Of a DNA stretch of 64,000 bases, positions 11,901-23,900 are shown piece by piece. The stretch covers positions 64,510,228-64,574,227 of the forward strand of contig OX578283.1 of NCBI GenBank assembly GCA_951217055.1. The letters run 5' to 3'. The notes under the pieces were generated by a model, which was given only the letters and a program-made list of their open reading frames with translations, ran no database searches and was not told where the DNA came from. This DNA is from Gerris lacustris (taxonomy: Eukaryota > Arthropoda > Insecta > Hemiptera > Gerridae). Each line of letters starts with the position of its first letter. The first letter of the stretch is position 1. A program made the position numbers and the translations under genes.

Positions 11901-14900
11901 GTGTGAGTGACACAGTTGACATGTCTATTGCGAGTTCCTTGTCCACACTTAGCATGAGTATTATCGAGCTGGCAGGATGACCAGGTTCCAGGCTTCCAAA
12001 CAAAGCATCTTGGTCTGGAACAAGGCTGCACCTCCGTCAGACTCGGACAACCCATGCCTTCACTGCTGGGAGCTACCACAATACTACGTCTACGCTCCCT
12101 TTCTCCTGTTAATCAACATAAAAATAGAAAATAACAACCCTTACATAAGCAGTAAATAAATATTGATTAGAATATGGGTGAAAAAATACATTTAATCTAG
12201 TGCAAACACCCAAGAAGTTCTAAACCTTAGCAACATTTTTTCTAAGTCCCTAAAAATGATCACATCACCACAAAAAGGCCATCGCCCCTTAAAAGTTAAT
12301 AAAATTAATATAAAAAGAGCCGTAACATGTAGATTTCTCTTATGCTTAGTTAACTACCTAAATTTGGGGACATATTTCTTAGCAAAAAATGTCTTGCAAC
12401 CACCACAACTCAGTAATTTAATGGCTATACCCCAGTTACAAAGCACCTCGGTTTAAAAGCATGCATTTCAAGAAAGGGTCTTCTTTTAGGTGAAAGTGCT
12501 CTACAAGTTAGTCTAGTAGGTTGATGGTATCCTGAGAGCCTGTTAAATATAAAGGCCTAAAATATAACAGTATGTCATCTTGAGCTAGCAGGCACAGGAA
12601 GAATAGAGTATGACAGTGTGCCAGCAGGACAGGAAGAATAGAGTATGGCAGTGTGTCAGCTTGAGCTAGCAGGTACAGGAAGAATAGAATATGACAGAGT
12701 GTCATCTTAAGCCAGCGGGTACAGGAAAAATAGAATATGACAGTGTGTCATCTTAAACCAGCAGGTACAGGAAGTATAGAGTATGGCAGTGTGTCCAGAG
12801 TGCCACAGGTTCCAAATCAGGTTCAGGCTCCAAAAACAGGCTTGTGATAAGTCAGCTCGAGAAAAGCAGGTGATAGCCGTAGTGGAGGCAGGTAAAAATA
12901 CTTGCTGTCATAATGTAAAGCAAACACAACAAGGAGTTGTCATCTGAAGATATAGGTAGCGTTTGCTTGTTTATGGCCTCAGAGAGTGTTCTTTTATAAT
13001 TTAAACATGAAAGAATTTCTGTTTATGAAATTAATAAGTTAAGAAGGGCATATAGGGAATACCACCACTTGTTTGAACACTTAACAAATCATAGGGAACA
13101 GGGAACGTTTCTTTCTATAATTTAGAATCGAAGTAGAAGCATTCCACTATTTTTTTAAAAATAAGAAATACTCTCGTGATAAGCATTTCTTTCTTCATTA
13201 TAATAATATTAAAAAATAAATTGAAACGAAGAAAATCTAACAAGAATCAAAAGACAAGAAGTAGGATTTGTATTTAACCAAGAAAAAGGTATCAAAACAA
13301 CTACAAACGCCAAAAAATAAAAAGTAGTTTGTAGTTACAGTACAGTCCGTGCACGCTGAAAGAAGTCAAAATCTGAAACAAGAATGATCTAAACACTCTG
13401 GTAAAGTCTCTGACTCCGAAACCAGTTGCTCCTGCTGCAGTGCAAATATTTGCCTGCTTCCACTATGGCCACCTGCTTTAACTACACTGTTTAATTCTTG
13501 CGCTTGTTTACTGAGTCTGAACCAGCGTGCACTGTGGTCCTCCCTATGACAGTAGGTACAGTATACATTAATAGAATTAGTTATTAATTGTTTATTTATT
13601 CAATTTAATAAATAATTTCTTAAGTTAGATATGTTTTTTGGCGGGGGGACAGAAGAAATATCGATCACACCAAAAAACAACATAAAAAAAGACAAGAAAA
13701 ATGTGATCCTCATGAATATAGTGTGGAGGTACCTGAGGTAGCGCGTAGACTCGGAGAAGGATCGCTCTTATAACTTAAATTATTCTACAAATAAGTTCGA
13801 CAAGAGAAACAAGAGATTGTGTCAATGCTAAACGAGTTATAAGTATATTTTGGAACGTTCTTGACAGATATCAAAAAGTAAACAAACTTGTTAATTAAAA
13901 TAATAATACTATAAGGTGACGTGTTACGTCATCCAAAATAGTATTTTTTATTGACATGGTTTTCCACACAATGTGCTACCAATTGTAGGAGTAAACCAAC
14001 GCTTGTGTCTAAGTGTATAAATTAAGATGTATAAATTTAGCAACCGTTAAATTATGAATTAACCTTAAAATTAGTGAGAAAAGAAAATTAGAAGATTATA
14101 CCAACATGAATACAGCCTTAGACCCAACTATCCCAATCCTACTGCCCTTACCAACTATTTTCATTCTACTAGTCATAAATTTGATTTTATTAATCCCACA
14201 ATCTTAGCTCAAGAACCTAATTACCGGCGACGAAATGTTCTTGAAATGTATTATATATCTAAAACCAACAACACTGTTAACTTCAGAACTGACACCAATA
14301 ACCTAAGCATCTGTTACCATAATATTATTACCAATTTTTAATGTATTTTAATTTTCTTGTTCAATTACCTTCTAATCAAACTCTACAACTTTTTTGGTAT
14401 GTTATTCCATTGCTTTTGTTTATCTTTTCAGTCAATTTTATTATTCTTAGTCTTGTCTCACTGTTAATTTATGTTTTTCGAATTATTATTTAGTTCAGTG
14501 CAATATTTATGATTTGTTTTTTGTGATATTAGTTTTTTAAGTCTAGTTGTAATATAAAATGCAGCCTCTACCTTTACCTGGATCCACCACCCTTTACACC
14601 TGGCTTTTTCTTTTACTGTTAATCCTCTCACGTCCTTCTTGCCTCCCACCTTCAATCCTTTCTAACTCCTCTATTTACTCTATCATTTCTTGACCAGTCC
14701 TATTCCTAACGTCAACATGTATATACTTTAAATTCAGTATATTTTGTCTAGTATCTGTAGTTATACCCTGATGATGTGTACAAATTACACGAAACTAGTT
14801 GGTCAAACTATGTAGTTTTTTTTTAATTTAAACCGTACCTCACTAATTTTAAGGATAATGTATAAATTAAATTTATATAAAAAAATTATAAATTACAAAT

Positions 14901-17900
14901 GTACGTCAGTAGAAGCTTTTGCATTTGAATTAGTCAATATTCTCCTCCAAGCCCCCAAACATTAATATAAATCCCAGTACATAGCTCTAACTCTTACACA
15001 AGTATTATATAAGCATTTATCAAATTGTAATGCAAGACATATGCATATAAGATAGGCTTTTCACTAATGTGTAAATCATTTATTGTAAGGCCCTTTATAT
15101 TCAAGGACTATTTGCATAATCCTTTAACTCCTAGTGGTCATTTGAATAACCATACTAGGCCTTAGATTTTCCCTTAACTATAAAATATATACAGAGAATA
15201 TTATTAATACTAAGGATAAAATAAGTCTATAGAGACAATAATTACAATTATTTAAACAAATATTATAGGAAATATCAAATGGCTCCGCTGTAAATGGTTT
15301 AAATGACGACAATCGATATCTTTTAATATTCATTTGAGAAAAAAATATTAACACAGAAAGCTGAAGAGAAATCTGGCAAAAGATATTGCAAAGAAGAAAT
15401 AATAATTTAAGCAAAACCATAGTGGTAAACAAGAGAGGTCAGAATATGCATAAAGTGGAATCACCCACTGGGGACACATTGAGGAAACAACCTACCACAG
15501 CTCATACTCAGGCAGAGGCCATAAAAAGAGTCCGGACCAAGATTTTATATCAGATATGTTTAATGTGTTTCTACATGCTCACAACTATTCCTTTACTTTA
15601 CCCAAGGCTTTGATTTGCTCGTTCTAAAAGAGGACTTAAAAACCTTCTGCACATGGGTGGATATGTAATAATGGTAATAGTTATGTAATATGAGTATGAA
15701 CCATTGCTCCAACCAAGCTATCGGACCACATTGGGCCCATTTTTACTAAACCTGTAGTGGAGAGTTCCAGCCACTTCCCACATCATACCTGTACATGGTA
15801 CCCCTGAATGGATGGATGTGTAGTCGAAGTGGACTTGTCTCAAGTTAAGTGTACACTACTCATCATAAGCGAAGTGCTCTTTCCACACACAGGTCGATGT
15901 TCTTATCAGTCGGGTCGAGGTCTCCAAATGGGAAAGGTACAAAACTTCTTCGGTCTTTTCTTTTATCGAGTATAAACCACTTGCTCAAACCTAGCAATCG
16001 GACCACATTGGGCCCATATTATTGAGTTTCAGCCACTTCCCACATCATATCTGTACACGGTACCGCTGAATTGGGGAATGTGCACTCAAAGTGGACTTGT
16101 CTCAAAGTCAAGTGTACACCACTCGTCATAAGTGATTCCTCTGCACACGGGTCTATGTTCTTATCAGTCGGGTCGAGGTTTCCAACTGGGAAAGGTACAG
16201 AACTTCTTCGGTTTATTCTTTTATAATGAGTAGTTGGAGTGTTGAGGAGGATGCAGTTATGTTGTATTGGTACCGTCGGATGAAAAGAAGGACTCAGAGA
16301 GTATGGGTGCATCTGTATATAGAACAGAACTTTTAGTGTTGCCTATTTATTGTGGCAAAGGAATCATAATAGAGGAATACTAAATCACCACATACTAGTA
16401 CATTGGACTAGTTAAAACTGTAGCTCAACCATTCACTACGTTAATAAAAATAGGAATTGCATGAGTGAAGAAGAATTCATACTGATAAAATTAAGGTACC
16501 TAAGATTTTTATTAAAAAATTATAATTATAACAGAAAACAAAATGAAAAAAACAAACATAACTGTAAAGTATAAGTAAAAGTTATTAGTATAATATAGAG
16601 ATTAAATTGTATTTCTTTGTATAATGAAAGTAAACAGGTATAGGTAGTTACAAAGCAAATACTTTAAACCATAAATTAAAAAATATAGAGCAGCTTCGGC
16701 AATACAGTCCTCATAAAACATTCCTCCTCATGATACTTCTTCTTCAAACATTCATAGACTCTCAGAGTTCAACTTTCACAATGCACTACTAGTGCCAGAG
16801 TAGTAAAGTACCATAAATTACACATTAAAGTTCAGACATGCTTGTTTTCAAATTGCGATGGAGACTTGGTGATCTTTACATCGTAAACTCAACACTAAAA
16901 GATTTATTATCACTTCTTCGCATTTAAGCGTATTCTCATGCAACAGTTGTTGTTGTTTTATTTGTACGAGAAAAGATTTTCGTTTAATTTTAATTGTATT
17001 ACCTGTTCTTGGTATTGGTCTTGGTTGATCACCACCTGCAGTACAATTATCATTTATAGGTTTACAAGGACCCCAGGATTCCCATTCTGATACCTCACAG
17101 TCTCTAGGGCAAGCCACTTCACACCTAAACAACAAATAATAAATAAAAATAACACTCGGAACAAAATGAAGGTTATACATAATACTGTTAAGGCCAGGAG
17201 AACACAGGAATCTTGCCCCCAGACAGTTTTGTCACTACCTCAAGGGCTTATACAGTATATGGGAGTAGCAAGACAGGGCAGGACAAAAGAGTTCTCCAGC
17301 CTGGCAGATGTCCTGACACATTTCTTTCTGCAGACTGTTATGCACAAATCACAGCTATTTCCTCAAGATCCATCTCGCTGGGTACAAGATATGAAACTGT
17401 CTTGCCTCCAGTGTGCAAGGCTGTAGCAACACAAGTGTGACAAGGCAGACACAACCAAAACAGCTCGGAAACAATCTACAGACAGTTTTGTCTCCAGTGT
17501 GCGAGGCTGTAGCAACACAAGTGTGACAAGGCAGACACAACCAAAACAGCTCGGAAACAATCTACAGACAGTTTTGTCTCCAGTGTGCAAGGCTGTAGCA
17601 ACACAAGTGTGACAAGGCAGACACAACCAAAACAGTTCAGAAACAATCTACAGACAGTTTTGTCTCCAGTGTGCAAGGCTGTAGCAACACAAGTGTGACA
17701 AGGCAGACACAACCAAAACAGTTCAGAAACAATCTACAGACAGTTTTGTCTCCAGTGTGCGCCTGGCCTAAGATTATATAAAGAATATAAATATATTATG
17801 AGGACTTCATGCAAATGTTGAAGCTTATAATAATAATAGGTCTTGCAGATAGATAATATATAAATTTAACACTTTGGTGTCAATTTATAGATAAAAATGT

Positions 17901-20900
17901 AAAATTTTATTGAGCATATAACAAGTTTTTTAAAAATTATATTTTTTCAAGAAGGTTTTCAAGGTGGTTACCCTACATCTTTTCTTCTTTGCGAAGAGCT
18001 TATTTATTTTTTAGCTTATAAGTTTTCAAAACCATAATATGTAATTCAACATATTAATCATTGTTGCCACTAAGGCAAAACAATTGTTTTTGTTAGCTTG
18101 ATGAATAAAGAGTTACCTACCGCCAAATCTTGAGAACAATATGAAATTTTTTCCAGTTATATCAAATGCATTCTTTTAGCAGTACATGTAAATTAAATAT
18201 AGTGGTGCTTGAGGTAAAAACTAAAACATTTATTTGGTTTTATTGTACCTTTGAATAAGATAAGGTACAGTTGGAGGTGGAGGTAGATTCTTACAGGCTC
18301 CGGGAGGTAAGGGTTGGCCTCCGTCAGCTGTAACACAGGTTACATTCCTGAACTGAAGACCACCTCCACATAAAACAACACCTGCTACACCAGGTAGTGT
18401 GCACACACTCCACTTAGATGTTACCCACCTATATCTGCAACAAAATACTCACTATTAATATAAACAAATAAGCTGTCTAAAAAATGAAAAAAAGGACTCC
18501 ATCAAACTACACGAGCCAGTTAGAGATAATAGAGGTCTTGATTAAATTTTTTTGTAATGTTCTGCTGATATAAACTGTAAACATCCTGATCCTGTCAATA
18601 ATTAACAATAAGCCATTATTTGAATTTAAAACAAAGTTATACCCATAAAAGCAATAAAACAAAGTAAAAGCTTACTTCTGAGAGCAGAAAGGTAAGTTAG
18701 TGGTGGTAGATTTAGTTTCTATAAGATGAGGGCAAGCTTGTCCCTGACCTTCGTGCAATCTCAGTACTTCTCTTCTCCTCTCTGTTACGTCCGGCCACTC
18801 CTGAAATAAAAGAAAGCATCACTTTAATTAGATATTGGCATTTCATTAGATTGTTACTCCCCTTATAAAAAAAACAGAGGGGAGTAACAATCTAAAGATG
18901 GTGTGCGGAATGTTCTTATTTAGACTGTTGCTCCCCTTATAAAAACAGAAGTGTGATATTCCTTTGTCCCAAAGTACATTGGACTAAACATTCCTTTGTC
19001 TTAATGGTTATTTAGTCAAAGTAATTTATATTCTAAAAAAACATTGGGAGTAACAATCTAAAGAAGTTCCTTGATATCATACTAGGGATACATAAAGATG
19101 TCTCTCTTTTTAACACTAGAATACTCATCATCAGTTTTTTTGACTCTCTTACGATCTCAAATTGTATTTTCTAATCAGCGACTAGCGGCAAAGGGTCTAC
19201 ATGTCAAGAATGCTATCATCAAACTGTTGGCTCCCAACTTCCGAAGCGTTAACATCAGGAGATAATTAGCGTTGGGACAACCGACTAGAAAAAACAACCG
19301 AATGAATAAGTCGATTCGGGAAAAAACAGTCGATTGAATTCAATCGACTGAAAACAGTCTCATAGCGGGTATAGGATATATGAATAAAGATATAAACCGA
19401 GACTGAACTCGCAAGTCGAATTTTTCAATCGAATGGTTTTTTTTATATAGGAGAAGTACGGTGGAGGCAGTAAAGGCCTCAGAGCTGAGGGGGGGGGGGG
19501 GGGGGGGTGAGAGTGAGAAGGCGCTTGACACTCGTTATCTCGTCCCAAACTACAGCCTGCTACGACATCGTTTTCATTCGAATGAAAAAATATAGACTGA
19601 GACTGAATCCAGTCGACTTTTTCATTCGAATGTTTCATTCGGATGTTTTTTTGTTTTGGGTAGGGGAAAGGAACGACGGTGAAGGGCTCAGAGCGGAGGA
19701 GGGGTGAGAAGGCGCATGACACTCGTTATCTCGTTATACACACGTCCACATATACACGTCCGAATTACAACTAATACAACTTCAAACTATAGACTGATAT
19801 CATTCGAATGAAAACTAGATATCCACAACCGAATGAATGAATATTTTAAAACAACCGTTTAGTCGACTTTTTTCAATCGATTGGTTCCCAACGCTAGAGA
19901 TAATGTACTTTCTTCCAAAAAAAAAGCTTTAGTTAACATTGGTAGGTCAGTTTGACTCATGTTGAGTAATAAATGTAATGCCCCAATTAGACTGAGAGAC
20001 AATTAGAGTAACCTACAATATTAGTGAGTCATTTTGGCTCATGTTAAAGACTGACATTCTATTTTTATTTATTAGTAATTATTAATTTTATTATTATTAA
20101 TATTATATTGAATATTAATATTTTTTTATTGAAACAATTGGATGTTTGATTTGCCACTGATGAAAGTTTGAATAAGAATACTGACCAAAAACTGTCTTCT
20201 AAATCAAAAGAGACATCCTAAAAAAAAAAAAAAAAAAAGCAAATTTTGTTTATATGTAATATCATTATACACTCGAAAGGAAGTCCTCAAAATATTGCCA
20301 ACGATATAATGACCTTATACCCTATTTATGGTGAACATTTATTATTGACATTATGTAAATACTGCATTACAAAGATTTAGATCTAATATTGTTATATACA
20401 GTAGAACCTCGCTTACACGACCCTCAATAACACGACAACCTCAATTACAAGTGCAATTTTCAAATCCCCTTGAGATTGCCATAACACATAATGTTAAATT
20501 AACCTCTATAACGCTACTATTATTATCCAAACAACCTCAATAACACGGATTTTTTTCCAATTCACAACGTAACTCAGAACCTCTATAACAAGTCGTTTTG
20601 AGAAATCAACCTCTATAACACGACTCTATACAGGAATGGGTCGACCTTGAACAAGTCTAGACTTGGAAACCCTGATCCCAACACATCATTAACCTCTATA
20701 ACACAACTGATAGCCAAAATAGCCTTGATAACACGAACCTCAACATAAAGAGCACCTCGATAACAAGACTGTTTCCCTAATCCCCTTGAGACACTTCTTA
20801 TCGAGGTTCTACTGTATTATAAAATAAATCTCCCTCGCTTTATTAGTAAGTAACTGTTATTCATGATATTTGAAATAATAGTGTGAAAATCTTTTGATTT

Positions 20901-23900
20901 TTTTAGGTAAGTCATAATGACTCATGATGAGGAATAAGTGCCTAGCTCACAAGATGAGTATTCTAGTGTTAAGCAAACTTTATTGTACAGAGTCAGCATT
21001 CAACCAATAGATGTCATCTTCAGTGTCTGATTAAAAAATATTATAACATACATTTTTCCTTCAAAACCCATTTAACTCATCAGAATAGGTTTTTAAGTTG
21101 AATTTATATGAAGAGTAAGACAAAAACAAACGCCTTGTAACCCTAAACCATTCATTTTAACCCTAGAACACTACCTATGCGTCAAAGTGACGTATTGAAT
21201 TGATAAAAATGGCTGCCAGTCGCCCCCACTACGTCCAATGGTTCCCAACGTCCCTGGGTGCCTACCCTGTTTAATATTTTTTATAATAATAATTTGTTTA
21301 ACGCTTAGTTGTAAGAAATTTGACTGAAACAGACAAAAACATTACTGTGAATAGATGATACCTGATAGAAAATTGTGTTCCTTCTTATTAATACAGAAAT
21401 GTGTACCTACTTTTTTTTAAAGAAATATTCATAAATTGCCTATTTATTTATTATAAACCAAACTAATAATGCATTTTTAAGTAACTTACTATATTTTGAG
21501 ACTAAAAAATAGTTTAATTTAAATAAGATCCAATGATAGTCACAGTGACGTATCGGTAGTAACAACATATTAATATCTACCAACGGTAGTATTCTAGGGT
21601 TAAAGTCATTTAAGGTAGGTGTGAAGGAGAATTTGATTGAATTGGTAGTCTGAGGGGACAGGGGACGACAAGCAATCGAATCGGGTTTCCCTCTCCATTT
21701 TTTTCGTTTTCCACATAAAAAACCAATTGTAAAACGAGTATATTATAATTTAGTAAAACTAACACAAATAGGACTATCACTTTCTGATATAATCAAATGT
21801 GAAAATCACAAAATGACAATTAATAGAAATAGTGAATGAGCATTACAAAATAGACGTGCCTTTGTGCATTATTGTCAAGTTTTAAAATTAGTTTCGATGT
21901 TACTTAATAATTAAAAAATGAATGTCTCACCTTTCCATTAGGATCGATGCATCCTTCCTGTATAGTCTTCCATTCTGACCATTCGTTGACAACACAATCT
22001 TGAGAAATTATACAAGCTCTTTCTTTCATAGGAAGTGATACTGAGGTACCGGTCTCCGCCTTCTCATTGATACACTCACTGAAACAAAACAAAACTACTG
22101 TAAAACCACAACAATAATAAACTAAACGAGAATAATTTTAACTTAATTAAGATTTAAATTATATAAATGTAAAATAAATGTTTAATATTGGAAGAAGAAT
22201 GTAAGCCGCAAGCTAAAAAAAGGCGGGTCGAACTTTATAAAACGCCAAAACTAAACGTAAGACGTAAGATCGAAGATCGTGTTATGATTCAGAGAAAAAT
22301 GGAAAGCTCTCATAAAAAAATAAAAAAATCTCCACTTTACTAAAGTTATTGTTGACGAATTAAAAATTAAATACAGTTATTAATATTTATGTTAAAAAAT
22401 TATAATAACATTAAATCGATTCGATTTCCCGTAACCGTGACTCAAATGTCAGATTCAATTTTCAAAAATTCCATTTTTCCGAAGTAAAATTTAAGGGGAG
22501 AACGGATGAGGAATAACTTATTATATGAGGGGGGCAGATCCTCGCAAATGCCACATCTTAAATATTCAAATACATATTTGATAAACAGTGCTAACAAAAA
22601 TTGAATACATTTACATTTATAGAAGCCTGTTTAATTGCAGTGGGCAGTGAATTGAATAAAACATCTGAAATATGACGTCATGTTTGACCATATGTTTGGC
22701 TTTTGAACATTTGAAAATAGCTGTCATGCTCCTATTGGTCAATTTACAATTTAGTATAACATCATCTATTATCTATTTTGTCTGATATTTTTTATAATAA
22801 GAATAGAAATTTAAATTATAATTTACAGATAGTTAATTTTTTAATCTAACATTTTTCCATTTTCTGATTTATATTAATTGAACTTAATAAACTGGACGAT
22901 CTATTTGAATATGTCGCAAATTGCCAGTTAAAATTGTGATTAAACGCATGCGCATCGCATACGTTGATTTTAGTTTATTTAGTTATGAGCTCTTTCTCTC
23001 TCTAGTGATAGCTTTTTTACTTATTTTTGATTATATCTCGAAGATGGTTCCGACGATTTTGATTAAAAAATTCTAAAATGTAGTCCATTTAAATACGAAT
23101 CTAACGATATAAGCAGTTTTCCCGGGAAAAATCTAGTTCCTGAGAAAATAGTTAAAACGTGGACAGAGAGAGGCTGTGTTCGATTCCCCGGCCGGGAGTG
23201 TTAAAGCCACAGTTTATTTGATTTATTTATATGTTTATATTATTTATTTATATTTTATTTTATTATAATGTTGTTTATAATTATGTTAAGGGAAAGTATA
23301 TTATTTATTATATATTTACCATTTATTTTTATTTGTTCCGGGGCACACTCAGGTGCCCCGTGCTAATCTTTGTTTAGAACATTTATATTTCTATCAGATC
23401 TTTGTATAGTTTATTATTACATATATTTATTTTGTATTGGCCAATCTGGCCAGAGCAGTTCCATTTTGCCAGTCACATTAATAGAAGTGAGTATGTGGAA
23501 GTGATATATTTGCCCGGATAAATTATTCTTCACCTCGGTTAAAACCCTTCCTCGTATATCCGCCCGGACACTTGTAAACCGATCCAGTTCACCAAGCCAC
23601 AGCATATTTCCAGTTCTTCCTTGTGTGTCCGCCCGGACATATTATATTCGTCTCCAGAGCCAGCAGTATCTGTTCGCCCGAGCCAGTTTGCTGACGAATG
23701 CAGACTCGAACTCTATCCAAGGTACTTGAGCTTTCTTTGCGTTGTTTTATTATTACTTTTATAATTATTATTTTTTATACCTCTACTGGGCACTATATTT
23801 TTTCCCCTATTCATTCGAATTAGAGGATTTTCGTGGTCAGTTTAGATCCGAAGCCCCCAATTCTATTCAGGAGAAGTTATTTTTCTGTTAAATTATGATA

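Larger units (their letters stand above)
19114..20968. mobile_element. piggyBac-type element with two nested insertions
   Basis: Perfect inverted ends CACTAGAATACTCATC (19114-19129) and GATGAGTATTCTAGTG (20953-20968), each flanked by TTAA, the piggyBac target. Without the nested hAT element (19267-19896) and pogo MITE (20399-20814) it is about 0.8 kb. No transposase; non-autonomous. It lies in the intron between exons b and c. Confidence 0.8.

Noticed and set aside
14103..14208. ATG frame resembling a mitochondrial membrane protein (ALDPTIPILLPLPT...)
   Set aside because: The neighbouring frame gives a far better match to a GIY-YIG protein tail through a normal stop, so the hydrophobic reading is a shadow.
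17213..17712. Overlapping frames with a repeated CLPCHTCVATA peptide
   Set aside because: They are translations of the 86-bp tandem array; the unit is not a multiple of three, and the frames shift between units.
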